Source of the DNA: Verrucomicrobiales bacterium | GTDB lineage: Bacteria; Verrucomicrobiota; Verrucomicrobiia; Verrucomicrobiales; DEV007 | Length of the DNA: 5,456 nt | NCBI GenBank assembly: GCA_013003335.1 | Contig: JABDJT010000550.1 | Location: 1 to 5,456 of the forward strand | Reading direction: 5' to 3' | Shown here: in pieces, positions 1 to 5,456 of the stretch | Numbering within the stretch: the first letter of the stretch is position 1 | Layout of the letters: every line of letters starts with the position of its first letter | Program-made: the position numbers and the translations under genes | The notes under the pieces: model-generated | Seen by the model: only the letters and a program-made list of their open reading frames with translations | The model's database searches: none | What the model was told of the DNA's origin: nothing

Positions 1-774
1 GCACCGCGCAAATACTACGAGCCGTTTCTGCCCTACGAAAAAAATGAACTGCCTCCGAAAATTCCCGGCGACTGGGATGACATTCCGAAAGCTGGCATCA
101 ACTACAAGACCAGCCTCAACATGAAGATGGATATCCGCCGGCAGAAAAAAGCCGTCGGGGGTTATTATGCCAGTGTCGCCTACATGGATGCCCAGGTGGG
201 CGTGGTCATGGACGCCTTGAAAAAAGCCGGGCTGGAGGACAATACGATCGTCATTTTCACCAGCGACCACGGGTATCACCTCGGCGAGCACGATTTCTGG
301 GCCAAGGTCAGCCTGCGCGATGAATCCGCCGGCGTGCCACTCATCATTTCTGTCCCCGGCAAAAAGCCCGCGGTTTGCGATTCCTTCGTCGAATTGCTCG
401 ACCTCTGGCCGACCACCGCGAAACTCTGTGGCCTGCCCGTTCCCGATCGCATCCAGGGCCTCGATATTTCCAAAACCCTCGATGATCCGGACCATGAAGT
501 CCGCGATACCGCATTCTGCGTCGCCCCTGCCCGGAAAGGCTTTCTCTTGCGCGACGAGAACTGGGCGTATCTCCAGTATGGAGAAGACGCCAAGGGCGGC
601 ATCGAGCTGTTCGACACGAACAAGGACCCGAAGCAATATTCGAACCTGGTGGAACACCCCGGCCATGCTGCCATCGTTGCGGAATTCAAGGAACGGCTCG
701 CGGAGAAATTGAAAGAGGTGCGGGACAACGATCTCGATTTGCCTGCGGCGAAAGGGAAAAAGAAAAAGGGCTGA
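1..774 (+). CDS. Sulfatase, iduronate-2-sulfatase-like (C-terminal part; 5' end outside window)
   Basis: This is the last 257 residues of a type I sulfatase (alkaline phosphatase superfamily), a hydrolase of sulfate esters that usually acts on sulfated polysaccharides outside the cytoplasm. The frame is open from base 1, so the gene begins upstream and roughly the N-terminal half is missing, including the formylglycine motif. Counting from the window edge, the segment AYMDAQVG (about 60-67) leads to TSDHGYHLGEH, where D89 and H90 are the expected metal and active-site residues. The conserved lysine follows in WAKVSLRDES (K102), then PLIISVPG. This pattern matches iduronate-2-sulfatase-like enzymes (SulfAtlas S1_7 type), but the true substrate cannot be read from sequence. 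The last residues are a lysine-rich tail (KGKKKKG). The gene ends 47 bp from a convergent acetyltransferase gene. It resembles the sulfatase at 2940-4340 most strongly around the active site and much less elsewhere, so it is a paralogue but not a recent duplicate. Confidence 0.93.
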   Translation, partial: APRKYYEPFLPYEKNELPPKIPGDWDDIPKAGINYKTSLNMKMDIRRQKKAVGGYYASVAYMDAQVGVVMDALKKAGLEDNTIVIFTSDHGYHLGEHDFWAKVSLRDESAGVPLIISVPGKKPAVCDSFVELLDLWPTTAKLCGLPVPDRIQGLDISKTLDDPDHEVRDTAFCVAPARKGFLLRDENWAYLQYGEDAKGGIELFDTNKDPKQYSNLVEHPGHAAIVAEFKERLAEKLKEVRDNDLDLPAAKGKKKKG

Positions 775-780
775 TCGAAA

Positions 781-820
781 CAACAGGGTTACTTCAGTGA
801 ACCGACCCGATCGGTTCGAA
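781..820 (+). repeat. Post-sulfatase 40-bp repeat, copy 1
   Basis: This 40-bp stretch begins 6 nt after the stop of the first sulfatase. It aligns without gaps to 4352-4391 downstream of the second sulfatase, with 31 of 40 identical positions counted by eye. The strongest blocks are CAACAGGGTT at the left end and GGTTCGAA at the right end. Both copies have the same orientation relative to the sulfatase they follow. The family and its copy number elsewhere in the genome are unknown. It may be a dispersed intergenic repeat or a terminator-type element. Confidence 0.6.
799..817. terminator. Hairpin in convergent gap, possible bidirectional terminator
   Basis: GAACCGA (799-805) and TCGGTTC (811-817) form a perfect 7-bp stem around the 5-nt loop CCCGA. 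It lies between the converging sulfatase and acetyltransferase genes, where a transcription stop would be expected. No run of T follows on either strand, so classical factor-independent termination is not supported. It may instead stabilise the 3' ends of both mRNAs. Confidence 0.4.
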
Positions 821-821
821 T

Positions 822-1313
822 TCAAAGCTCCCCGAACTCCGGCGCATAGCGAATCAATCCAGCAACGCCTTCCAGCCCGTCGGGCCGGAGCTCCAACACC
901 CGGAATGCGGGGCCGGCTCCGTATTCATTCTGCAAACCGCGCTCGTCCGCCCTTTCGAATCCAAACCGGCTGTAATATTCCGGCTCGCCCAGCACGACCA
1001 CGAATCCGATGCCGTGTTCCCGCAGGATCGGCAGCGATGCCCGGACCAGCTGCGTTCCGATCCCGCTCTTCTGAAAACCCGGCAGAACGGACAGCGGAGC
1101 CAATCCCGCGCCTGAGTCGTGGCCGGAAAGCGGCGAATATGCAATGTGGCCAACGATTTCTCCGGAATCCGTTTTCGCGACGAGGCTTAGAATGAGGTGA
1201 TCGTTTTCGCGCAGTTTCCGCACCAGGCTCGCTTCGCCATCCCCGCCAAAAGCCTCGCGATTCACGCGGTCGATCCCGTCGAAATCGGCTTCCGTTTCCT
1301 CCAGGATCGTCAT
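822..1313 (-). CDS. GNAT-family N-acetyltransferase, YhbS-like
   Basis: This encodes a 163-residue cytoplasmic GNAT-fold protein predicted to transfer an acetyl group from acetyl-CoA to an unknown acceptor. The acetyl-CoA pyrophosphate-binding motif is clear: LSVLPGFQKSGIGTQL at about 74-89, with Q81, G84 and G86 in the Q-x-x-G-x-G pattern. Other hallmarks of the YhbS group (COG3153) are EASLVRKLR near residue 27, GHIAYSPL near 55, and LGEPEYYSRFGF at about 108-119. The length is close to that of E. coli YhbS. The chosen ATG (1311-1313) puts the N-terminal beta strand (MTILEETEADFDGI) at the start. The frame stays open further upstream, but only as an out-of-frame reading of the preceding protease gene. 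The start overlaps the protease stop by 4 bp (ATGA), indicating co-transcription and probable translational coupling. The purine-rich AAAAAAGA just before the ATG is the only ribosome-binding candidate. The substrate is unknown. Confidence 0.93.
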   Translation of the reverse strand: MTILEETEADFDGIDRVNREAFGGDGEASLVRKLRENDHLILSLVAKTDSGEIVGHIAYSPLSGHDSGAGLAPLSVLPGFQKSGIGTQLVRASLPILREHGIGFVVVLGEPEYYSRFGFERADERGLQNEYGAGPAFRVLELRPDGLEGVAGLIRYAPEFGEL

Positions 1314-2830
1314 TCTTTTTTGGCCAGTTCCTTGGCGCGTTTCACGGCTTCGAAGGCGTTGATCAGCCCGTGTCCGGTCTGGAAATCGAATCCTTCCTCC
1401 GCGATATCGGTCGCCGTTTCGATGATGATCTCGCGGGTCTCCCACGGCTTCAATTCCGGGTTGGCCGAGAGCATCAGCGCGATCGTTCCGCAAAACATCG
1501 GCCCGGCAAACGAGTTCCCATTCGCTCCGGCTTTCGGTTTGCCGCCGTTCGGCGGGAGCAGCGGAACCTGGAAATTGAAGGCGCAGACTTCCGGTTTCTC
1601 AACCTCGCCGTCGTTGTAATGATCCGTCTTCCACTCGACCGGTCCCTGGCTGGAAAACGGCGTCCGACTCAAATCACGCTGCACGCCGGCCGCGGCGAAC
1701 ACGGCATGCGGGATATCTTCCGGCACGCGCATTTGGAGCGGGATCGGCTGCGTCTGTGCAAAGTTGCCCGCCCCGGATACAAAGTGCACGCCGCAAAACG
1801 CACCGTGCTCCAGCATTTTGCGCCAGTGGGACCGGTAGTCGGCGAGGTTCGGCCGGGAAAAACTCATGCTGTAGGTATCGGCCCCGTGTTCGACGGCCCA
1901 TTGGACAGCCGACTCGATTTTTTGCATCGCGACGACACCTGCCCAGTTGGAATCCGGCGCGATACCGGGCTGCACCGGCCGGTTTTCGCCCGCGCGCCCG
2001 CAAATGATCCCGACGCACTGATGCCCGTGCAAAATTCCCGCGTTCACCCGGCCCTTCGGCAGCGGCATGCGGGTCAGGTCCCAGGTGTTCCGGGAAAAAT
2101 CGAACCCGTTCACATCGTCGACCAGTCCGTTCCCGTCATTGTCTTCGCCGTCCCGCGGATCGTCCGGGTTGTGAAAAACCGTGCCGATGATCCACGGCGA
2201 AAAAATGAAATTGCCATCATGTACGACGTTCAGCGTGCCTTTCCCGGTGATCCCGAGTTCCTTCCATACGCGATCCACTTTCAGCTTTTCGATATACCAA
2301 AGCGGCTCCGTCGCCTCCTGATCAAAGGCCTCCGCCTCGGTCTTTGCGGGCGGCCGGGATTGCAGGTTCGGCTGACCCGCGAATCTCCGTGCCGGGCCGG
2401 CAAAAAAGATCTTCCGCACGCCCGGAACCGATTTCAGCCCGTCGATTCCCGCCTTTTTCGTCACGCAGGAAAAGCCGTTTACAATCCAGTGAAACTCGAC
2501 ATTGGAGACCGCTTCGAGCTTCTCCAGTTCCGCCCTGGCCGCTTTTTGCGCCTCTTCGCTGGCGGATTTTAGCGCTGCGATCGATTGCTCCCGCAATTTC
2601 GTCCGGCCGATCGAATCAACTTCTTTCGCCCGCCGGAGAAACGCTTCGCCGTCGCCGAGCAGTTGTTGCTCAAACCAAACCGTGACCCGGAACTGCGGAC
2701 CGTCCGCGATCTTTTCCAGTCTCGGATCGACCCAGATGCCTTCGCCCGCAAGCGGCTCGGTTTTGAATTGGCTGAATGCCGAACTGGCGAGCAGGACCGG
2801 TAGGGCGAAGAGTGCCGCGGAGAGTTTCAT
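1310..2830 (-). CDS. Secreted subtilisin-like serine protease (peptidase family S8)
   Basis: This encodes 506 residues from the ATG at 2828-2830. A signal peptide is evident (MKLSAALFALPVLLASSAFS), so the enzyme should be exported. Residues about 45-146 look like an inhibitor-I9-type propeptide rich in helical R/E/K/A segments, ending in PGVRKIFFAG. The catalytic domain runs from about 175 to 495. The triad is visible as D205 (NVVHDGN), H268 (LHGHQCVGIICG) and S440 (GANGNSFAGP), with oxyanion N356 in VSGAGN. An acidic DGEDNDGNGLVDDVNGFDF stretch at about 227-245 is characteristic of many bacterial S8 proteases and may bind calcium. The small residues usually beside each triad residue (DTG/DSG, HGTH, GTSM) are all changed, making this a divergent subtilase. 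No C-terminal sorting or adhesion domain is seen. A TTG four codons upstream (2840-2842) is in frame, but ATG gives the cleaner signal peptide. GGA with 7-nt spacing is a weak ribosome site. It is the first gene of an operon with the acetyltransferase and is divergent from the second sulfatase. Confidence 0.92.
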   Translation of the reverse strand: MKLSAALFALPVLLASSAFSQFKTEPLAGEGIWVDPRLEKIADGPQFRVTVWFEQQLLGDGEAFLRRAKEVDSIGRTKLREQSIAALKSASEEAQKAARAELEKLEAVSNVEFHWIVNGFSCVTKKAGIDGLKSVPGVRKIFFAGPARRFAGQPNLQSRPPAKTEAEAFDQEATEPLWYIEKLKVDRVWKELGITGKGTLNVVHDGNFIFSPWIIGTVFHNPDDPRDGEDNDGNGLVDDVNGFDFSRNTWDLTRMPLPKGRVNAGILHGHQCVGIICGRAGENRPVQPGIAPDSNWAGVVAMQKIESAVQWAVEHGADTYSMSFSRPNLADYRSHWRKMLEHGAFCGVHFVSGAGNFAQTQPIPLQMRVPEDIPHAVFAAAGVQRDLSRTPFSSQGPVEWKTDHYNDGEVEKPEVCAFNFQVPLLPPNGGKPKAGANGNSFAGPMFCGTIALMLSANPELKPWETREIIIETATDIAEEGFDFQTGHGLINAFEAVKRAKELAKKE

Positions 2831-2939
2831 GGGGCTATCCAATCAGAAATCCGATCGAAATCGGAGCGCAATCGGCCCGCAGGTTCGCATCCCTCGAAAA
2901 TCGGTTTTTACCTGCCGCGAAAACCTTTTACGCTGCAGC
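2831..2939. promoter_or_regulatory. Divergent intergenic region, protease operon / sulfatase 2
   Basis: These 109 bp must contain the promoters for the minus-strand protease operon and probably for the plus-strand sulfatase. I see no convincing -35/-10 pair on either strand. A 6-bp palindromic stem TCCGAT-CGAA-ATCGGA lies at 2850-2865. The word AATCGG occurs three times (2859-2864, 2870-2875, 2899-2904). TCGAAATCGG (2855-2864) recurs as TCGAAAATCGG (2894-2904). These could be operator sites for a shared regulator, but they are short and may be chance. Confidence 0.4.
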
Positions 2940-4340
2940 ATGAACTTTCGCTTCCTGCTCGTTGCTCTCGCAATCCCGATCACCGGCTTCGCCGAAAACT
3001 CGAAACCGAAAAACGTATTGCTGATTTGCGTGGACGATCTGCGGCCGGAACTGAACTGCTACGGAGTCGAATACATTCACTCGCCCAACATCGATGCTCT
3101 CGCCGCACGCGGCCGGATTTTTACGCGCCATTATGTGCAGGCACCGACCTGCGGGGCCTCCCGCTACACGCTCCTGACCGGAACCTACGGTCCGTCCAGC
3201 AACGGATCCCTGTTTTCGCGGGCAAAAAAGGAGCGTCCAAATCCGAGCCTGCCGGCTTTCCTCCGAAAACAGGGATTTACGACCGTTTCCGTCGGAAAAG
3301 TCTCGCATCACCCCGGCGGTCGGGGTGGCCCGGACTGGAATGACGACGCGATTCCCGAGATGCCTGATTCGTGGGACCGCCACCTGCTGCCTGCGGGGGA
3401 ATGGAAACATCCACGCGGTTGGATGCACGGGCTCGCCAACGGCGAAATCCGCAAGAATGCGAAGGACATGGACGTGTTCCAGGCATTGGAGGGACCGGAC
3501 ACGATTTATCCCGATGGGCCGTCAACGGATGTCGCGCTGGAGCAACTCCATGAACTGGCGAAATCCGAAGAGCCTTTTTTCCTCGCGTTCGGAATCCTGC
3601 GTCCGCACTTGCCGTTCGGCGCGCCGAAAAAGTATCTCGATTTGTATTACGACGCAGAATTGCCGCCGATTCCCCATCCTGAAAAGCCAGAGGGGAAAAC
3701 GACCTGGCACGGCTCCGGGGAATTCATGAAATACAATCGCTGGGGCCGAAATCCCAACGAGGACGGGGATTTTGCGACGGACGTGAGGAAGCATTACGCC
3801 GCCTGCGTGACCTACGCCGATGCCCAGGTCGGCCGCATGCTGGACCGGCTGAAATCGCTCGGACTGCAGGATGAAACCCTCGTCATCCTGTGGGGCGACC
3901 ACGGCTGGCATCTCGGCGAACACGCGATCTGGGGCAAGCACGCTCTGTTCGAGGAATCGCTCCGGTCGCCATTGATCATTGCGCCGCCAACCATCGAGAA
4001 ACCGGGCGAAAAATCCGATTCCATCGTCGAAACGCTTGACGTCTACCCGACCATTTGTGATTTGCTCGAGATGGACAAACCGAATTTTCTCGACGGCACA
4101 TCGCTGGTTCCGATCCTCGAAAATCCCACCGCGCCGGGTCATCCCGCCGTTTCCTACAAAGGGAACGCCGCCACGATCCGGACCGATTCCCATCGACTCA
4201 TTTCCCACAAGAACGGCGAATTCCTGGCGTTGTACGATCACACCAGCGAGGCTGGCGAAACAGAGAATGTCGCCGAATCGAAGCCGGAACTGGCAAAGAA
4301 ACTGCTCGCTGAATTGCAGGCGCGATTGGGAAAAAAGTAA
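2940..4340 (+). CDS. Exported sulfatase, iduronate-2-sulfatase-like
   Basis: This is a complete 466-residue type I sulfatase. A signal peptide (MNFRFLLVALAIPITGFA, likely cut after A18) targets it for export, where it would hydrolyse sulfate esters of polysaccharides. KPKNVLLICVDDLRPELNCYG at 22-42 matches the start of iduronate-2-sulfatases, with metal ligands D32 and D33. The formylglycine site is C71-G-A-S-R75 (C-x-A-x-R rather than C-x-P-x-R), followed by YTLLTG. VGKVSHHPGG supplies K120 and H123/H124, and LRPHLPF supplies H223. GDHGWHLGEH supplies D320 and H321, and WGKHALFEES supplies K333. All core catalytic positions are present, so an active enzyme is expected once a sulfatase-maturating enzyme (not in the window) oxidises C71. 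The real substrate cannot be deduced. The ATG at 2940 is chosen because the signal peptide starts there; the open frame continues upstream only as a shadow of the protease gene. No clear Shine-Dalgarno precedes it. The gene is followed 11 nt later by a hairpin repeat and then by gcvP. Confidence 0.95.
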   Translation: MNFRFLLVALAIPITGFAENSKPKNVLLICVDDLRPELNCYGVEYIHSPNIDALAARGRIFTRHYVQAPTCGASRYTLLTGTYGPSSNGSLFSRAKKERPNPSLPAFLRKQGFTTVSVGKVSHHPGGRGGPDWNDDAIPEMPDSWDRHLLPAGEWKHPRGWMHGLANGEIRKNAKDMDVFQALEGPDTIYPDGPSTDVALEQLHELAKSEEPFFLAFGILRPHLPFGAPKKYLDLYYDAELPPIPHPEKPEGKTTWHGSGEFMKYNRWGRNPNEDGDFATDVRKHYAACVTYADAQVGRMLDRLKSLGLQDETLVILWGDHGWHLGEHAIWGKHALFEESLRSPLIIAPPTIEKPGEKSDSIVETLDVYPTICDLLEMDKPNFLDGTSLVPILENPTAPGHPAVSYKGNAATIRTDSHRLISHKNGEFLALYDHTSEAGETENVAESKPELAKKLLAELQARLGKK

Positions 4341-4350
4341 CCGGAATGAT

Positions 4351-4385
4351 CCAACAGGGTTGGTTCGGCGAACAGCCCCTGTTGG
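4351..4385 (+). terminator. Strong hairpin after sulfatase 2, probable terminator
   Basis: CCAACAGGG (4351-4359) pairs perfectly with CCCTGTTGG (4377-4385). Inside, GTTC (4363-4366) pairs with GAAC (4370-4373) around a GGC loop, giving a stacked structure starting 10 nt after the sulfatase stop. A run of six T occurs at 4400-4405, but 14 nt after the stem rather than directly against it, so it is not a textbook intrinsic terminator. Its position at the end of an operon makes termination or 3'-end protection the most likely role. Confidence 0.5.
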
Positions 4386-4391
4386 TTCGAA
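4352..4391 (+). repeat. Post-sulfatase 40-bp repeat, copy 2
   Basis: This is the second copy of the element at 781-820, with 31 of 40 identical positions and no gaps. It starts 11 nt after the stop of the second sulfatase. CAACAGGGTT and the terminal GGTTCGAA are identical in both copies. In this copy the outer arms are complementary and build the 9-bp hairpin, while in copy 1 the right arm has diverged and a different stem forms. Confidence 0.6.
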
Positions 4392-4410
4392 GTGACGAAT
4401 TTTTTATGAC
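4382..4410 (+). promoter_or_regulatory. Weak candidate promoter for gcvP
   Basis: TTGGTT (4382-4387) and TATGAC (4405-4410) are separated by 17 bp, resembling a sigma-70 type -35/-10 pair. The -10 matches TATAAT at only four positions and has C at the important last position. The -35 sits in the right arm of the hairpin. If real, transcription would start about 50 nt upstream of the gcvP ATG. The rest of the 4341-4470 gap shows no recognisable riboswitch and no Shine-Dalgarno near the gcvP start. Confidence 0.2.
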
Positions 4411-4470
4411 TCGCGCCGGTGGAGAAAAATCCTGTTAATTCGGCAAAACCTGTCCAAATTCAGCCTCGTC

Positions 4471-5456
4471 ATGTCGTCCGATTTTCCCGCCCGCCACATC
4501 GGTCCTTCTTCCTCCGACGCCGCCGAAATGGTTGCCGACATCGGCTTCGACTCGGTCGATGCGCTGATCGACAAAGTCGTGCCGCAACCGATTCGGTCAT
4601 CGGACGATCTCGATCTTCCGGCCGCACTTTCTGAAAGCGAAGCCCTTGCCGAGCTCGAAGCCATCATGGCGAAAAACGAGGTGCGCCAGTCGTTCATCGG
4701 GCAGGGGTACTACGACACGATTGTCCCGGCGGTGATTCAGCGGAACGTTCTCGAAAATCCCGGCTGGTACACAGCCTACACGCCATACCAGGCCGAAATC
4801 GCGCAGGGTAGGCTCGAAGCGCTGCTGAATTTTCAGACGATGGTCTGCGACCTCACCGCCATGCCGGTTGCGAATGCTTCGCTGCTCGATGAAGGAACGG
4901 CAGCCGCCGAAGCGATGGCGATGTGCGCCGCTTCGCGTTCAAAAGGAACGACGTTTTTCGTGAGCGATCGCTGTCACCCGCAAACGATCGAGATTCTCAA
5001 AACCCGTGCCGAGCCGGTCGGGATCGAGTTGGAAATCGGCGACGAGTTCAGCTTCGATTTCGCGGCAAAAGGCGATGAATTCATCGGCGTGCTGTTGCAA
5101 TATCCCGCGACTGACGGCGCGGTGGAAGACTACGCCGATATTGTCGAACGCGCCCATGAAGCCGCCGGACAAGCCGTCGTCGCGACCGATTTACTCGCGT
5201 GCTGTCTTCTCAAACCGCCCGGCGAATGGGGCGCCGATATCGTCGTTGGCAGCGCCCAACGATTCGGCGTTCCGCTCGGATTCGGCGGTCCGCACGCCGC
5301 GTTCATGAGTTGCACCGACAAGCACAAGCGTCGCTTGCCCGGGCGCCTGGTCGGAGTTTCCAAAGATGCCAATGGGCGGCCTGCTTTGCGCCTCAGCCTG
5401 CAAACTCGCGAGCAACACATCCGCCGCGAGAAAGCGACGTCGAACATCTGCACCGC
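4471..5456 (+). CDS. gcvP: Glycine dehydrogenase (decarboxylating), P-protein of the glycine cleavage system (N-terminal part)
   Basis: The first 328 codons of gcvP run off the right edge; the family is usually about 950 residues, so about one third is present. The P-protein is a cytoplasmic PLP enzyme. It decarboxylates glycine and loads the aminomethyl group onto lipoylated H-protein, feeding one-carbon folate metabolism with GcvT. Family signatures are nearly continuous: FPARHIGP at 5-12, SFIGQGYYDT at 74-83, RNVLENPGWYTAYTPYQAEI at 91-110, QGRLEALLNFQTM at 112-124, and ANASLLDEGTAAAEAM at 134-149. FGVPLGFGGPHAAF at 265-278 and LQTREQHIRREKATSNICT at 310-328 complete the match. The PLP-binding lysine lies in the missing C-terminal half. 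Length and motifs point to the fused long form rather than the split GcvPA/GcvPB form. The ATG at 4471 places RHIGP at the usual distance from the N-terminus. No upstream gcvT or gcvH is seen; they could follow downstream. Confidence 0.97.
   Translation, partial: MSSDFPARHIGPSSSDAAEMVADIGFDSVDALIDKVVPQPIRSSDDLDLPAALSESEALAELEAIMAKNEVRQSFIGQGYYDTIVPAVIQRNVLENPGWYTAYTPYQAEIAQGRLEALLNFQTMVCDLTAMPVANASLLDEGTAAAEAMAMCAASRSKGTTFFVSDRCHPQTIEILKTRAEPVGIELEIGDEFSFDFAAKGDEFIGVLLQYPATDGAVEDYADIVERAHEAAGQAVVATDLLACCLLKPPGEWGADIVVGSAQRFGVPLGFGGPHAAFMSCTDKHKRRLPGRLVGVSKDANGRPALRLSLQTREQHIRREKATSNICT

Noticed and set aside
1314..1493. 60-codon N-terminal extension of the acetyltransferase
   Set aside because: It is an out-of-frame reading of the protease 3' end, and the GNAT fold begins naturally at the ATG at 1311-1313.
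1370..2572. 400-codon open frame on the plus strand, antisense to the protease
   Set aside because: It lacks any recognisable domain, lies fully within the well-supported protease gene, and is explained by GC-rich codon use keeping the opposite frame open.
2502..2939. 146-codon upstream extension in frame with sulfatase 2
   Set aside because: The extension is antisense to the 5' end of the protease gene and would bury the obvious signal peptide that starts at 2940.
3522..4241. 239-codon open frame on the minus strand, antisense to sulfatase 2
   Set aside because: No domain or motif is recognised, and it overlaps conserved sulfatase catalytic segments; it is a shadow frame.
781..4391. Composite transposon or integron-like unit bounded by the two repeat copies
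   Set aside because: No transposase, integrase or target-site duplication is visible, and the copies sit at gene 3' ends, which fits a terminator-type element better.
4341..4470. Glycine riboswitch upstream of gcvP
   Set aside because: The 130-bp leader shows only the repeat hairpin; I could not recognise the conserved tandem aptamer cores expected of a glycine riboswitch.
4419..4634. Small plus-strand frame starting at GTG between sulfatase 2 and gcvP
   Set aside because: Most of it overlaps the conserved gcvP N-terminus in another frame and it has no recognisable content.

Overview
This 5.5-kb window comes from a moderately GC-rich bacterial chromosome. The gene content is two exported sulfatases of the iduronate-2-sulfatase-like type, a secreted subtilisin-like protease, a YhbS-type acetyltransferase and a single-chain (long-form) glycine decarboxylase. 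That mix, with weak Shine-Dalgarno sequences, fits a Planctomycetota/Verrucomicrobiota (PVC) genome, with Verrucomicrobiota my preferred guess. The assignment is inference only; no rRNA or marker phylogeny is available here.

Layout from left to right: (1) 1-774, plus strand, C-terminal half of a sulfatase whose start lies outside the window. (2) 775-821, a 47-bp convergent gap holding one copy of a 40-bp repeat with a hairpin. (3) 822-2830, minus strand, a two-gene operon in which a secreted S8 protease (1310-2830) is transcribed first and a GNAT acetyltransferase (822-1313) follows with a 4-bp ATGA overlap. (4) 2831-2939, a 109-bp divergent intergenic region with a small palindrome and repeated AATCGG words. 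(5) 2940-4340, plus strand, a complete second sulfatase with a signal peptide. (6) 4341-4470, a 130-bp intergenic region with a second copy of the 40-bp repeat, here forming a strong hairpin. (7) 4471 to the window end, plus strand, the N-terminal third of gcvP.

The sulfatases and the protease are predicted to be exported and to act on sulfated polysaccharide and protein outside the cytoplasm, a common lifestyle in PVC bacteria that degrade algal or host glycans. The acetyltransferase and GcvP are cytoplasmic. GcvP is housekeeping one-carbon metabolism and probably functionally unrelated to the sulfatases. No mobile-element gene, RNA gene, CRISPR array or recognisable new multi-gene system was found. 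The most noteworthy points are the shared repeat immediately downstream of both sulfatase genes and the atypical active-site motifs of the protease.
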